Shown: in pieces, positions 1-14,123 of the stretch
Layout: every line of letters begins with the position of its first letter
Numbering within the stretch: the stretch's first letter is position 1
NCBI GenBank assembly: GCA_003260075.1
Contig: QLIY01000186.1
Coordinates: forward strand, 1-64,000
Direction: 5' to 3'
DNA length: 64,000 nucleotides
From: Phallusia mammillata
Taxonomy: Eukaryota; Chordata; Ascidiacea; Phlebobranchia; Ascidiidae
The notes under the pieces: generated by a model
Told to the model about the DNA's origin: nothing
Databases searched by the model: none
The model's input: the letters and a program-made list of their open reading frames with translations, nothing else
Program-made: the position numbers and the translations under genes

Positions 1-1440
1 TTTGTCGAAGCTTGAACACTTTGTTATTGGTTTTGAATGTATGTGTCGGAAACACCATTGAGTTATGGTCTTTGAAGTTTCCGCATAGCGCATTTATTTT
101 TCCGCATTTATTTATTATTTTACCTGTAATATTAATAATTCTCGGCATCGTTGAAATCATCTAGTTTTCTCTTCCCGTTTAAAATTTTTGTTATGCAAAC
201 TAACTTTTATTCCACAACCCCAATGAACCAGAATTTTCGCTCCCCTTATAAACAGGACTTGAACCCCTGGTAAAGAATCTACTGATTTAAGACAACACCA
301 CATGGAAGTTTAGTAGTGTTAGATTTCATCCATAATAATCCCCAACAAACGACATATCAAATCAAATTGCATTTTTTCTTTATTTACAGCGCACTTCGAA
401 GACGGGCACAGAATTAATAAGCAAATCAAATCGTTGCAGTCAATTTGGGCACACCACGAAAAGTGATTGTTGAATCAAATAAAGACCAATTTTTGCAAGA
501 AAATACGAAAAAAGCAGTTTAATTATTCATTGGCGAGACCCCCCCCCCTTAAAGTTTCCGAGTAACGGATGGCTTGTTTTACCATCTTTTTTTGTTATTT
601 TACCTGTGATAAAATTGATTCTCGACATCGTTGAAATTATTAACTAGTTCTCTTCCCCTTTTTAATATTTGTCATGAAAACAAATTGTTATTCCACAACC
701 CTAATGATTCAGCATTTTTGCGCCCGCCCAAAACAAGACCTGAACCCCTGGTTAAGAATCTATTGATTTAAGACAACACCACATGGCAGGTTAGTAGTGT
801 TAGTTTCCATCCATAATAACCCCCAACAAACGGCATATTAAATCAAATCAAATGCATTTGTTTCTTTATTTACAGCACACTTCGAAAACAGACACGTAAC
901 TACAAGCAAACCAAATAGGTGCAGTGAATTGTGGCACACGACGAAAAGTGATTGTTGAATTGAAAAAAAACGTGAAATTCTTGCAAGAAAATGAGAAAAA
1001 AGCAGTTTAATTAATCATTGGCAAGAAAACTAAACATGGTAAATATGTAAGCAAAGTAAAAAAGGAGAAAAAAAACGCATGTCCTTCCAATTTTATACAA
1101 TTACAAACACAACTTTTATATACATGTCAAAGGCCTATTTACTATTTAGCCCCCCCCCCAACTAGACATGGTAAATATGTAAGCAGAGTAAAAATGAGAA
1201 AAAAACGCACGTCCCTTGAATTTTATACGATTACAAACGCAACTTTCCATGGCGACTTGCACTTTCAAAAACAACCGTAAAATAATAAAATCGGTATTAG
1301 AAAATGTTTGTCTGCTTTCTTCTTGTAATTTTTGGGTCAAAGTCTTGTAAAGCACATGCACGAGATTCGTAGTTATATACATTTTAAAGGCCACTTTACT
1401 ATTTATCGCCGAATAGCTCGCATAGTGCAAATGTGACAAT
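1..1440. repeat. Overlapping haplotype pieces around C10 runs 539-548 and 1150-1159
   Basis: 549-1149 largely repeats 1-538, and 1160 onward repeats the end of that piece (actagacatggtaaatatg). No gene is seen. This is the 3' flank of the left receptor gene's block. Confidence 0.6.
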
Positions 1441-2092
1441 GATCAAAGCCTTAAGTGCCAACAACAAACAAAAACTTAAGGAAGAAAGCGATATGGTAGA
1501 GAAGCATTACGCTACATTAACTGTTACAATTGAACCTTTTTTTAATGTGTTTATTTCGGTTTACATGTCAGTGGTTCTTAACCTGTGGGGTAATTTGTAC
1601 ATTTTTCTGGGGGGTAATAACATTGATTTTTTAAATGTGATAAAATTGCGTTTGATTGATCTCAGGTGCAACGACATAAAGAAATTTAAAACTACTGATT
1701 TAGATTTTTGTCAGAAAAGTCATTTTTGACCAGTTTTATCAATGACGGCCATAACGAATTTTATGGGAATATAAATTTGGCGTCGCAAAAACAAAATAAA
1801 CAATCTCCGGGTTTGCCAAAATAACCGAACAAGATTTGTAAAGTACGTGTCTCCATATAGGAGAAATAGACACACAAATAAAGAAGGTCGAACGCAGTTA
1901 ACATGTTATGATTGCGTTATAACCAATGCGACCTTCACAAAAGCGACATTGTGGGAAACAATCCACAGCAACAGCAAATAGAATTAAGACGGATTAAATT
2001 TTAGCATCTGGCAGCAATTTTTACCAGTGTTTAGACTTTTAAAAAGCGGTTCAGTTTTTATAGGCTGTTGCTGCCAAGCATAATATCAAACT

Positions 2093-2408
2093 TATAGAGC
2101 TCTTCTGGCTATTGCATTTTTATACCGACGTTTGGACGTCCCCTACATGTCGCCTTCATCAGGGTAAATACCACTGAATGCGCGTAGTACAGTGCACGAC
2201 AAACAAGGGGAAAAGAATTAGGCGCAAGTACGTCACAAGCGTGCTTCCGGTACCTGCTCAACGATTAGAGGCCCAATCAATCGCTATGGAGCAGTGTTTT
2301 CGTTGTGACGTGCTTGCGTTTGATTCTTTTTATCCTTTTTTTACCGTGCATCATACTACGCGCAGGACGTCAAAACGTCGGTATAAAAAATGCCAGAGAA
2401 GCTCTATA
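2093..2408. mobile_element. Foldback (long inverted repeat) element, left copy
   Basis: Ends pair as tatagagctcttctggc with gccagagaagctctata, and inner arms as ccgacgtttggacgtcc with ggacgtcaaaacgtcgg. Parts of both arms continue to acgcgc/gcgcgt. No coding capacity. Confidence 0.6.
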
Positions 2409-3410
2409 AATGTGAACACTTCAGTTTGTAGCAACTTTTAGCATAATGTTCTATTGCAATATTACCACCAAAATTAGATTAGTCGTTTTAAATTTAAACG
2501 GTTGCCAGATTGTGTGACGATATGTTCTTTACATTATAACTGCATTAAAGAGCTGAAATAAATTTGTAAGTCTACAATAACTTGACATATTAAAAGCTTA
2601 TAACAACGAAAGCGCAGTTGGTTGAGACTCTTGTTTCCATTCACACTGAAAAGTTTTGAAAAATTCTTCGCAGAATTTGCTCAATAGTACTGGCTTGCAC
2701 ATAAGTCGAATTTGATGACGAATATCTGAAACAAACGACATTTGTAATATATTTTGGTTAAAAGCCAAAAAAAACTGAAGTTTGGGAAAAGGCATAAAGA
2801 AAAATTGCTGCGTTATTGCATCAGGCTTAGACACAATATTTTGTCCCAAACCTGGGTACTTGCGAGCACATTTAAAACAGTCTTTTCCTGGCGTTTCTAA
2901 ATTTTATGTAAATATTAAGATGCTCAAATGGCGAATCTCAGGTAGCATTGACAAATCGTATTTGGGGCCCAAACTAAAATGTTTTCGCCTTTTTAAAAAC
3001 GTTTTCAGACAAAGTTTTAAATTTGTGGCATTCCGAAAACGTTTCACGTCACCGTTTCTTACGTGGATGTAAGAATATAGTTGAAGTAGACGTTGTGAGC
3101 GTTTCCTGAAATGTAGACTAGGTTATAAGTCGACTGTGTGTTCTTCCCATAGTCTGAGTAATGTAGTGAACTATTTCCTTTTGAGCCAAGTATCTACACA
3201 ACAAAAAGTAGCCGATGTTATACCTGAGTATATTATTACACAAAAAATGTGTTAAAAATTGAAATACGACCATTTTTTTTTATAAAATTCAAAATCCCAG
3301 CAAAATTAATAATAAAAACGTTTGAGAAAGTGACACACCGGAACATAAGTGCGTTTTTACTATTTTCACCATAAACATAATTGTTACCGAATTTTTGATT
3401 GAATTTGGCT

Positions 3411-3412
3411 CT
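3411..3412. other. Deletion junction: exon 12 lost from left copy
   Basis: The left sequence reads ...gaatttggct|ctcctacaaa. In the right block the two sides lie about 310 bp apart (about 15393 and 15704) and bracket exon 12. The tag-type acceptor remnant is still present just to the right of the junction. Confidence 0.6.
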
Positions 3413-3668
3413 CCTACAAAAGTAATGTTTCAAAATCGACTTCTACAAAAGAACGATTCGGAACGTCTGGTTACAAACTACGACAGAAACATAATAAAAC
3501 CAATTTTGACTTTCCGATAAAACATGTTTTAGCATTTTTGTTTCAACTTGACTTTATATTTATACTCTACTTTGTAATGATCAGACAATCGACTAAAATA
3601 TATATTATAACTGTGCGTTTGAAAGCAAAATCATATTAACAAACTTAGATATGTTATTGATATGTTAC

Positions 3669-6600
3669 CAAGACGTTATACGTTCGAGATTCTCCATCGC
3701 GGCCCCCCCCCCACAAGACGAATGGATGCCCAGCTTTGCATACCATCAAAAAATTGCCCAGTGGATCGCTAAACAAAATATGTGTCAGGTAGGCTACATC
3801 ATATGCCAGTGGTACATGCCATCCAGGCCAAATATGTTTCATTTTTTTCTTTGTACGTGTCTTTTATGTCATTTTCAGTGACAAAGTGACACCTACCTGT
3901 AGGTCGTATTGTAAATGACGTACACTGAACGTCCAGAGTCTGTCCACACTCGAATCTAATTTACAAAAAAGTATATCTTATTATCTTTGTTGTTTCTCTA
4001 CGTGCCAATATATATAACTTAATAAATCTGCAATAAAATTCTGTCGGCACCAATTTAAATTACATAACAAAGTACCTTATTTCCAAAGTCGTACATATTA
4101 TTTCCACCATCACTTATATAGTAATTACTACGGTCGTAATTATATCGATAGTAGTTGGGCAAACTGCTGGGAAAGATGCTTGACGCAGATTTTGAAAGGG
4201 TATCAAAAAATGAAAAGTCTGCAAGAGAAATTGGTGATATACAACAGTCGATTGAAATTTATTACGTGACTATAAATAAATTTTAATTCAAAGTCGTTGC
4301 TTTTAATTTTGTTATCTGCGTAGTTTACGGTATGGCGGGTTAAACTACTATTTTCCAAAACCACCTGGTGAGGTAAAAATGTCAGAGGTCTTGGGTCACG
4401 TCATATCGATCAGATATTGGGGTGAGAACGTAAAGATAAACTTACTTTCAATCCCCGAAGTGACTTGTGCGGAAATTATGCCCAAGTAATCTGTGGCAAC
4501 AATTCAAAAATAAATAAAAGTCACTTTTTTAAAAAAAAAATCGTACCGTACCTTACTAAGAGTTAAATAAAACACAAGCATTTAATACTGAGTTATAATA
4601 TTCATGGTAATACTTTGTTTAGAAACAAACTTAAAACTTACACCATAGTAAGTTAGATCCGCATAAATGAAAACGTAAATAAGGATATGAGATTTTGGGT
4701 GTTCGTTTTACCTTGTAAGTATGTAAGTTTTGATTCCATGGTTAACATGTTGTTTTGCAATGTGTCTAAACGAAGTAAACAATAATGTTACAAACCACCT
4801 GATTTCACTTTTTCTGTGTCAAAAGGAATCACTAAGAGTGAGCAGCACAAAAATGTAGAAGAGGGCCTCTAAACTAGAGTATAACATGAACATTTATCTT
4901 CTTAACGCAGGATCAATAAAAAAATATGTGCCCGTTATGGACATGTAATAACTTACTCCCCCCCCCCCACAAACCACCTGATTTCACTTTTTCTGTGTCA
5001 AAAGGAATCACTAAGAATGAGCAGCACAAAAATGTAGAAGAGGGCCTCTGAACTAGAGTATAACATGAACATTTATCTTCTTAACGCAGGATCAATGAAA
5101 AAATATGTGCCCGTTATGGACATGTAATAACTTACTCAAGTTTAGTTAAGCTTGCAGGACGTTGGAAAAAAATATGTATTGAAAAATTGTTATAATAAAC
5201 TGACAATCAGCTTTGCAGACTTCAACCAAGACTCGAAACTCAACAATCAATCCCATTTAAGGAAGTTTTTTAACTTTGTTTCGATGCGGTGCAACTTTCC
5301 ATTATTTACTTTAAGAACAAACGCCTTACGAAACCTTATCATCCAGTTATTTTGCACCAATCAATTTATTTAACCTTTATTTGTCGCTATTTCAGGATGA
5401 ATTATTCTGTGGAAGGTTTCGTATCAGGCAGTTTTTTGGTATCAGGAGTCACGTGATACTCATGATAATTAACTTTGTTTCAGCTCGGCTCTGATTTTGG
5501 TAAAAATGCTTATTGTTAGCCACTTTTGGCAAATCACGACAGCAAGTATTCAATCGAATGCATGTTCTGACTGTTTTTTGTTCAACAACAATCTCTGCGT
5601 TCTGTGACCACATTCCCACCATGTATGACTCTTAACATACGTCAATGGTTTATGTTTACGAAATGACACTATTGTTAAAATATCTGTATGAGATGCAAAC
5701 ACATTGCATGTTACCGGTTTAAAATGAAGCAAATGTTCAAGTCACTAACTTTGATACTTTTCATGTTTCTTCTGAATCGACTTCAAACCGCTAGTCACGG
5801 AACTCACGAGTTGAGCTGCGTTTGAAATCAAATAAAAATGGTTAAACGCGTACGAGTGTCCAATTAAAGTTTCGCACATTAGTTCTCTTTAGCCAACGTA
5901 TACTTCAGAGAGTAAAATATCACCACTATAATTGAACCTGGGAAACAAAGTTTTACCTTTTAAAGCTGTCAAACTCGTTTGCATATGTTCAATGTTGCTG
6001 TTAGTTGCGGTGAGACGACTCGAATAATTTGCATTCATTGCTAGATGAAATAAACATGTTAAAATGTGAATACACGACAAAGGTTGGTTATCACTTGAAA
6101 CCGATATTTTAATATCGTACATCAGTGACGAAACCATAGAAATGCAGCATCTAAACGTGAATGAATGTGATAGTTTATTTTTTCAAGTGCACAAAATGTG
6201 TAAGAAAACTGCGTGACCACTGTAGCTGGGCTCGTAATGATTTTGATTTTGAAGTGATTTTGCGTTTAATATCTTATGAAAACAAAACTCTTGTATTCAT
6301 TACCAAGCTGTGTGTTATATAAGTATTATATTTGACAATGATTACACTACGTCAGGCCCATTGAAAGCACCATACGGAATATCCCGGTCACCAAGCATTC
6401 ACCACCATATGGCAAGGTGTAGGCTAGAAAATTTTAGCCTGCGCTGGGATTTAAACCCTCGACAGCAGTCTTTCATGGACTCCCGCTCTACCAACTGAGC
6501 CGAGTTGTTTACGTTCCGTATATTTCAGTAGTACTAGGTTAAAGTCAAAAGACTAAATAAGAGATAGATCATGATTTAAAAAAAGTTTTCAGTTTTCATT

Positions 6601-9600
6601 TTCCGCGACGTGCATCTTACCTTTCCACATGGTTAAACTTTTCTCAGCAGATTGAATTGCTTGATTTGAAGTGTTGATTTGTTTCAACAAGGTAGTTTGC
6701 AAAGCTGAAAAAATGCGTATGTATAAATCAGGCTGATTGCAAAATTTAAAACTGTTTTGTGATACGCCTGTTTAATTTGTTGCAAGGCCAGCTTTTGTAA
6801 ACTAAAAGTTTGCTTTGGTAGAAGGACAGCAAACTCGAACGTTTCAAACTTTTATTTACCTTAATGTGGTTAAAACCCTGTGTGTCTTATGGTAAAGAAT
6901 CATATTAATAGCTTTACTTTGTGGGCACCGGATAACACTGTATACTACGCTTGCGAAGACTTTCAGTGATGTAAAGTTTTGCACAAGAATAGCCTAAAAG
7001 CCAAGCTTGCGCTTTACAACAATTTGATCACGAATCAAAATTCAACAATCAATCTGCTTAGAGGAAGCATTGTAGTTGTAGTTTCGTGTCGATGCATTAT
7101 TTTCTGTCGCTGTTTCAGGATCCTTAATTGAACGCAACCTTTTCATATCGGTATAGCTTGGGATCAATCATTCCCGAAACCCATTATGTAAAAGTTTTCA
7201 TGTAGATAGAGATTTTAAAATCTCTACACAACGCCAATCTTAATGTTTCCTCTTGTTTAACGTGCTGTACATTTAAGGTTTTTAGTGTAAAATACTTACA
7301 GTAAGTTTTTAGTGGGCACAACATTTCAAAGACATCAAAATAATTAGGTATTTTTTATCATTATATGTTCCGCAAATCAAATGACTTTTACAAAAGTTAA
7401 CTTTTCAAATTTGAAATGTGAAACAGGCAACAGTTTACAAACGAAATGGTCAAATCTTACCTTGTCTTGTTTCCATTTCCACTTTTGCAGAAATCTAGTA
7501 AAAAAATGTATTTTGGATACAGTATATGTCGTATAAAATGTTTTGACCCAACTATATTTGTGTGTATTTGGGTATTTTGCTCATGCCACAGCAGGGCTGT
7601 ATCACGCCTTTTGTTTACAGACCTAATATATGTGCCTCAAACAGGGATGACTCAGAGGTTAAGCATGTAGCGAAGTCATGCCCCCCCCCCTACGCTTGCG
7701 AAGACTTTCAGTGATGTAAAGTTTTGCACAAGAATAGCTTAAAAGCCAAGCATGCGCTTCACAACAATTTGATCACGATTCGAAACTCAACAATCAATCT
7801 GTTTAGAGGAAGCATTGTAGTTGTAGTTTCGTGTGAATGCATTATTTCCTTCCGGTGTTTCAGGATCATTCATTCTACGCAACCTTTTCACATCGGTATA
7901 TCTTGGGATCAGTCATTCCCGAAACTCATTGTGTAAAAGTGTTCATGTAGATAGAGTTTTTAAAATCTCTACACAACGCCATTTTTAATGTTTTCTCTTG
8001 ATTAACATGCTGTACATTTATGGTTTTTAGTGCAAAATACTTACAGTAAGTTTTTAGTGGGCACAACATTTCAAAGACATTCCCCCCCCCCTGCTCGATA
8101 TTACGTCAAGTTGTATTGCAGCTAGGGATATCCAATATTAATGGAAAGGTACTCATTTTATGCAGTTTAACTGCTAATTTAAAATAACTACCATTGGTTA
8201 TACCTTTCGAAAGACTAAAATATATTAATGACGTTTACACGCATTACAAATACAAAGCCTCCCCCCCCCCCGCCTGCAAATCAAGAGTTGATTAGATTTG
8301 GGTTACTATTACATCGCCTTACTGCAAACAAAAAGTGAGGTCAGATGCGCAACTAAGAGTTTTAATTGGAATTTGGGGTTCAATTTAAATTTTACATAAC
8401 TTAAACAAACCCCCCCCCCCCTGTTGTACTACTACAATATTTACATTGTTAGAAAACGATACTGAAAGGTTCGTTTACCCTTTTGTATTGACGCCTCAAG
8501 CAAGTAAAGAGTTAAAACGATTTGGCCACACAAAGGTGACGGAAAGTGCACTGTTAAAAAAAGGTTAGGAACCACTCAACACTTTTTCAAAAGTTCATTT
8601 TTCGACCCTGTTCAAACTATAGCAATTTTTATCATACTTAAAGATGAGGTAAAAAAATGATTTGTGTGCAAAACAAATCAATTTTTGCACAGTCGTACCG
8701 AGAAATGAATGGCGATAAATCCGACTGTGAAAACGAGGAGTAGAAAAATTAAAATCAACCACATCAGTTTTCGATTGCTTTGAACACTTTTTTGTGTTTC
8801 AATCATCATTTTTTCCAGTGTTTCGTTATTTCTTACTCTGGCGGTGGATTGAACATTTTCTGCAAAGCATAAGACAACAGAAGTATGACAAACTACATAT
8901 GTACCTTCCAAATGAGCTGAAAACTTTGGGTTTATTTCAATGACGTCAACATTAGACCCCCCCCCCTACTCTGGCGGTGGATTGAACATTTTCTGCAAAG
9001 CATAAGACAACAGATGTATGACAAACTACATATGTACCTTAAAAATGAGCTGAAAACTTTGGGTTTATTTCAATGACGTCAACATTAGGCATTGTGTTAC
9101 GTCAGCATATGCTCGATATTACGTCAAGTTGTATTGCAGCTAGGGATATCCAATATTTATGGAAAGGTACGCATTTTATGCAGTTTAACTGCTAATTTAA
9201 AATAACTAGCATTGGTTATACCTTTCGAAAGACTAAAATATTTTAATGACGTTTACACGCATTACAAATACAAAGCCTGATCTAAACTGAATGTTTTATG
9301 CTTGAAATGACCGTATGTTCAGTTAAAAATTGACCAACTTGCTACATCTACACACACATATAAATATTCGGGTTGTCAAACTGATGACAAATTGAACACC
9401 ACATACTAGTGCGCATACTAATTCGAAAAAATCAAAATTTTAAACTCTGGAAAAAAATCAGAAATTAAAACTACGTCGGCAAATGTGGTAGAGTTGAAAC
9501 TCGAACCCGTCGACTCAATTTTTTATGTGGCAAGTGCCTGCAAATCAAGAGTTGATTAGATTTGGGTTACTATTACATCGCCTCACTGCAAACAAAGAGT

Positions 9601-9743
9601 GAAGTCAGATCCGCAACTAAAAGTTTTAATTGGAATTTGGGGTTCAACTTAAATTTCACATAACTTAAACAAACCCAATCCTACGTACCATAACATTGTT
9701 CCTCCATTTCCATCCCAGGCTGGTCTGGGTTCTGTGCACTCAT
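3669..9743 (-). CDS. Left copy of the same type II coiled-coil receptor-like gene, last exon missing
   Basis: Exons match the right gene one to one: 9743-9689, 8859-8699, 7494-7461, 6704-6621, 6040-5957, 5815-5750, 4765-4712, 4490-4446, 4218-4076, 3955-3897 and 3768-3669. All junction phases close, and lengths equal the right copy's (55, 161, 34, 84, 84, 66, 54, 45, 143, 59 nt). Only one copy each of the cassette exons 6 and 7 is present. Exon 11 is interrupted by a 10-C gap at 3703-3712 where the right copy has about 17 real bases, so this is missing sequence and not a frameshift. The last exon is absent: about 310 bp present on the right is deleted near 3411. The exon 11 donor is still intact. 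The gene is either a recent pseudogene or uses another 3' exon. Confidence 0.65.
4790..5137. repeat. Haplotype copies around run 4958-4968
   Basis: 4790-4957 and 4969-5137 differ at about three positions. The run is 11 long because one natural c adjoins the 10. Confidence 0.7.
6350..6505 (-). mobile_element. tRNA-derived SINE, left copy
   Basis: On the minus strand the 5' end reads GGCTCAGTTGGTAGAGCG (A box) and, about 30 bases on, GGGTTTAAATCCC (B box), followed by a non-tRNA body. It lies in the intron between stalk exons 4 and 5. Confidence 0.65.
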
Positions 9744-10688
9744 TGTCTTTAGCAGTTACTTGTAAAGCTTATCACTCTGACAAAGTATAACTCTTGATAC
9801 TCAGCAGTTCTTTTATATGCTTTAATTAGGCCTGGAATAGTTACAGCGCATTCTCGGCTGTATCTTGACGAGTCTTTTTTTTCTGCGCAGAAATGCTTGG
9901 TTAGCATTTTGCTTTTACACAGGAGGGGATTTCCCACTGGCGTATGAAATAAGGCTGATTTAATTTTTAATGACAATAACTCTTTATTGCTCTCTGGTGT
10001 CAAAATAAGAGCTCTAGAAATTGTTTAGCAGAAATACTCTTTGTCAAATTAAACGCGAACACGTGGAGTCAAAAATATGCAAAAATCCAGGAGACTACTT
10101 GGTTATAACTATTTACCATTTATCAAAAAATGAGAAGTTTTTACTTTCCACCGGCGCTTATGTGTGTTTAAAATTTCAGTTTTAATATCCATTAATGTAA
10201 TATCCCCCCCCCCCACACACATATAAATATTCGGGTTGTCAAACTGATGACAAATTGAACAAAACACCCGCCCCCCCCCCTGATACTCAGCAGTTCTTTT
10301 ATATGCTTTAATTAGGCCTGGAATAGTTTCAGCGCTTTCTCGGCTGTGTCTTAACAAGTCTTTTTTCTTCTGCGCAGAAATGCTTAGTTAGCATTTTATT
10401 TTTACACAGGGGGGGATTTTCCACTGGCGTATGAAATAAGGCTGATTTAATTTTAATGACAATAACTCTTTATTGCTCTCTGGTGTCAAAACAAGAGCTC
10501 TAGAAATTGTTTAGCAGAAATACTCTTTGTCAAATTAAACGCGAACACGTGGAGACAAAAATATGCAAAAATCCAGGAGACTACTTGGTTATAACTATTT
10601 ACCATTTATCCAAAAATGAGAAGTTTCTACTTTCCACCGGCGCTTATGTGTGTTTAAAATTTTAGTTTTAATATCCAATAATGTAATA
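6946..10688. repeat. Mosaic of short haplotype contigs in left gene
   Basis: 7691-8081 repeats 6946-7336; 8092-8260 repeats 9110-9279; 8272-8409 repeats 9536-9672; 8967-9092 repeats 8833-8956 (including the start of exon 2); 10215-10270 repeats 9350-9405; 10281-10688 repeats 9795-10203. Each piece is bounded by a run of 10 to 12 C. The small contigs are not in genomic order. Confidence 0.65.
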
Positions 10689-10699
10689 TTCTTCAGTAT

Positions 10700-12430
10700 T
10701 CTTAAGAAAATACTAAACGTATTAAGTTATAATTAAATGGTTTACAAACATTAATTGTTGTAGGTGTTGTACACAAAGTCGTAGGAAGGCCCGAAATCGC
10801 GGCCCAAACCCAAAAGTACAAGCCTGATTTCTCACGGAACCTAAAGTCGGTGAGAAATCGTCTTCGTAGTTTTCGGGACAAACTCAAATTTAATTCCAAA
10901 CCCAACACTGCCCGGTACAACCCAAACTTTAACCGAAAAGTCCGGGTCCATATTTCGTTAGTTAGGTTTTGTTAACATCACTTTATGATTGTTTTTATCT
11001 GCCGTTTCGAACGCAACTATCGCTCCCACCTCGCATTTAAGCTCGTTGCCCTAATGACACACACTCTTGCCTTTTCGTTTGGAATATTTGTTAATTAGCT
11101 TGTGGCACAACTCGTGGACAAATGCTCAGTTTTCTGGCGCAATTTTTATTTTTTTGTGTCTTATTTGATTTAAGTCAAGTTAAAAATTTATAACTTCAAA
11201 TTAACGAAGAAAAGTTTGTATTAGCCCCCCCCCCGTTTGGAATATTTGTTAATTAGCTTGTGGCACAACTCGTGGACAAATGTTCAGTTTTCTGGCGCAA
11301 TTTTTATTTTTTGTGTATGATTTGATTTAAGTCAAGTTAAAAATTTATAACTTCGTTTCCGATAAATTAACGAAGAAAAGTTCGTATTAAGCAAAGAGGT
11401 TTGACTGGCATTTCTGGGTTATTTACTCTTTCATGCAAATTGAATTAAAAAAACTGCTACTTACCGTTTTGCAAAAAACTTCATCGAAATTCCAGGCGTG
11501 CCATTGTCCGTGTCATTGTAAATCTCGGGCAGCTGCATGTGTAAAGCTTTCTTAGCCCCCCCCCCCTGGCATTTCTGGGTTATTTACTCTTTCATGCAAA
11601 TTGAATTAAAAAACTGCTACTTACCGTTTTGCAAAAAAACTTCATCGAAATTCCAGGCGTGTCATTGTCCGTGTCATTGTAAATCTCGGACAGCTGCGTG
11701 TAAAGCTTCCTTTAAAACAAAATACCTCGCAGTACTTATCAACGCATGACTATGGCAAAATAAAGCATCGATTCAGATTTAGTTACGCCACATTTCGCTT
11801 TATTGACCGTGAGCTATATGACTCTTTATCGCCATCTAGTGTCAGAGAATATGATAGATAACACGGATTGGGTAAGGAGCATTTGTACCCAAAAGCATTT
11901 TGGGGTTGATAAGCAGAACGTCACTTGAAGGCGTTGTTCAATTCCAGGTTTTTTATATAAAACATGTAGACTTGTGTGCAATTCATCCTTTGGAAAAATT
12001 TGTTTGGTTTTACGATTGGCCGACGTAGTTTTGCTTGCAGAAAGTACGCATAGCCACGCAAAGACACGCAAAAGGACGCAAAGGAAACAAAACAACACAA
12101 ATCAGTATCCCTCTCTAACGGTGCCTCGTGTACACATTAAACTGCGGTAAAATCATTCTGGCGATTTTAATAATGGCTTTAAGTTTACCAAACCGTTTGT
12201 CCTCGCTTATATTCAACAAATGCACGTCGGGTTGCTCCAAGAAAACCGTCGAGTGGTTGTGATTTTTTAATGGTGGATCATTGCTGACCTGTCGTTCAGA
12301 AAGATCGCATGCGTTCCAGGTAGACATGTGTGCATTCCAACGTGTTGAAAATTCGTGTTGTTTGTTTAGCCCACGTAGTTTTGTTTGCAGACAATACACG
12401 TAGTCACGTTAATATTAATAATACCGTAAT
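10700..12430. other. No gene seen between the two receptor blocks
   Basis: Holds repeat-like sequence at 10780-10950 (gcccgaaatcgcggccc words) and two loosely similar stretches (about 11820-12110 and 12115-12410). Frames on the minus strand here lack splice context or recognisable motifs. Confidence 0.5.
11077..11710. repeat. Two haplotype pairs around runs 11225-11234 and 11556-11566
   Basis: 11077-11224 pairs with 11235-11393, and 11406-11555 with 11567-11710. Nothing coding is seen between the two receptor-gene blocks (10700-12430). Confidence 0.65.
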
Positions 12431-13792
12431 TTCGGCAGGTTAAATATTGTCGAAATTTGAACACTATGTTGTTGGTTATGATTATATGTGTCGGAAACAC
12501 CATTGAATTATGTTCTTCAAAGTTTCCGCATAGCGGTTAGCTTGTTTTACCATCTTTTTTTTGTTATTTTACCTGTGATAAAACTGATTCTCGACATCGT
12601 TGAAATTATTAACTAGTTTTCCTCCCCTTTTTAATATTTGTTATGGAAACAAACTGTTATTCCACAACCCTATAATGATTCAGCATTTTGGCGCCCTTTT
12701 AAAACAGGACCTGAACCTATATGGTTAAGAATCTTCTGATTTAAGACAAAACCACATGGCAGGTTAGTAGTGTTAGTTTCCATCGATAATAAACCCCAAC
12801 AAACAATAAATCAAATCAAAGTGCATTTTTTCTTTATTTACAGCACACTTCGAAGACAGACACGTAACTACAAGCAAACAAAATAGGTGCAGTGAATTGT
12901 GGCACACCACGAAAAGTTATTGTTGAATTAAAAAAGACTAATTTTTGCAAGAAAATGAGAAAAAGTAGTTTAAATAATCATTAACAAGAAAACTAAACAT
13001 GGTAAATACGCAAGCAGAGTAAAAAGGAGAAAAAAACGCATGTCATTTGAATTTTATACAATTACAAACACAACTTTTATATACATGTCAAAGGCATATT
13101 TACTATTTATCGCCGAATAGCTCGCATAGTGCAAATATGTCAATGCTTAACGGCTGAAGTGCCATAGACACATAAAAACGCAAGAAAAAAAGCGACGTGG
13201 TCGAGAAGCATTACGCTACATTAACTGATACAATTGGAACTTTTGTCGATTCGTTATTTTGATTTAATGTCAGCGGTTCTTAACCTGTTTGTAATTTTAC
13301 CCAAAATGGTAATTTGTACATTTTTTCGGGGAAAAAACATGTTTTTTGGGGGAATTTTTGAACATGTGGTAAAAAATTTCGTTTGATTGTGCGACATAAA
13401 AATTTCAGGGGCAGCGACATAAAAATGTTTAAGAACAAGTGATATAGAACATAGAAAAGTCTTTTTACCAGTTTTATCTATAATGGCCGTAACGAATTTT
13501 TTAAGGATATAAATTTGATGCGCAAAAAAACAAAATAAAAAAGCCAAGTTAACCGAATACCATTCGGAAAGTACGTATCTCCATTTCGGAGAAATATGCA
13601 CAAAAATGAAGACGGTCAAACGCAGTTAACATATTAAGCATGCGTTACAACCAATGAACTTCACAAAAGCCACATTGTCGGAAACAATTCACGGCAATAG
13701 CAGGTAAAAATAGGATGGGTTTTATTTCGGCATCCGGCAACTATTTATACCAGTGTTTACACTTTTCACTGGACAATTCAGTTGATATAGGC

Positions 13793-14123
13793 CAGGGGTG
13801 CCCAACCTTTTTTGACTCAAGATCGACATTTGAGGCAGTCCAACTCTCGAGATTTACCATTCCAATACAAATTAGCAAAGACATAGCGAGTACCAGAACA
13901 AAGTAACAACTACTACTGCAACTAATACTTTTGTAACGTAACAAAGCGCCCCTTTATGAACTTATTAACATATCCTTATGATTAATTCACACAATAAAGT
14001 CATCTATGTACAGCAAGGCGTTACAACGCAACTGATTTAAATAATTTCTGCATCCCCCGCGATCGACTAAAGATCAGTACAAGATCGACCAGTCGATCGC
14101 GATCGACGGGTTGAGCACCCCTA
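13793..14123. mobile_element. hAT MITE (CAGGGGTGCCCAACC ends)
   Basis: Ends are CAGGGGTGCCCAACC and a slightly decayed inverse (GGTTGAGCACCCCTA). Target duplications atataggc and aaataggt agree at 6 of 8 positions. The paralogous left block (about 2060-2066) shows the uninserted site. Length 331 bp. Confidence 0.7.

Larger units (their letters stand above)
1..10020. repeat. Left block of a large segmental duplication
   Basis: This is collinear with 12430-27050: the 3' flank (1-3480 against 12430-15800), all exons but the last, the intronic SINE, and the 5' flank up to about 10020. I estimate roughly 10% divergence from several aligned stretches, which is more than the few percent between haplotype copies in this window. 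The block continues beyond the left edge. Confidence 0.7.

Noticed and set aside
4790-5137. Many local tandem duplications as real biological repeats or CRISPR-like arrays
   Set aside because: Each is only two copies, joined by exactly 10 C or so, with allele-like divergence. No array of regular repeats and spacers is present.
7290-7320. Conserved aaaatacttacagtaagttt (also near 25010) as a microexon
   Set aside because: A perfect GTAAGTATT donor is present on the minus strand, but no acceptor lies nearby and the phase between exons 3 and 4 already closes without it.
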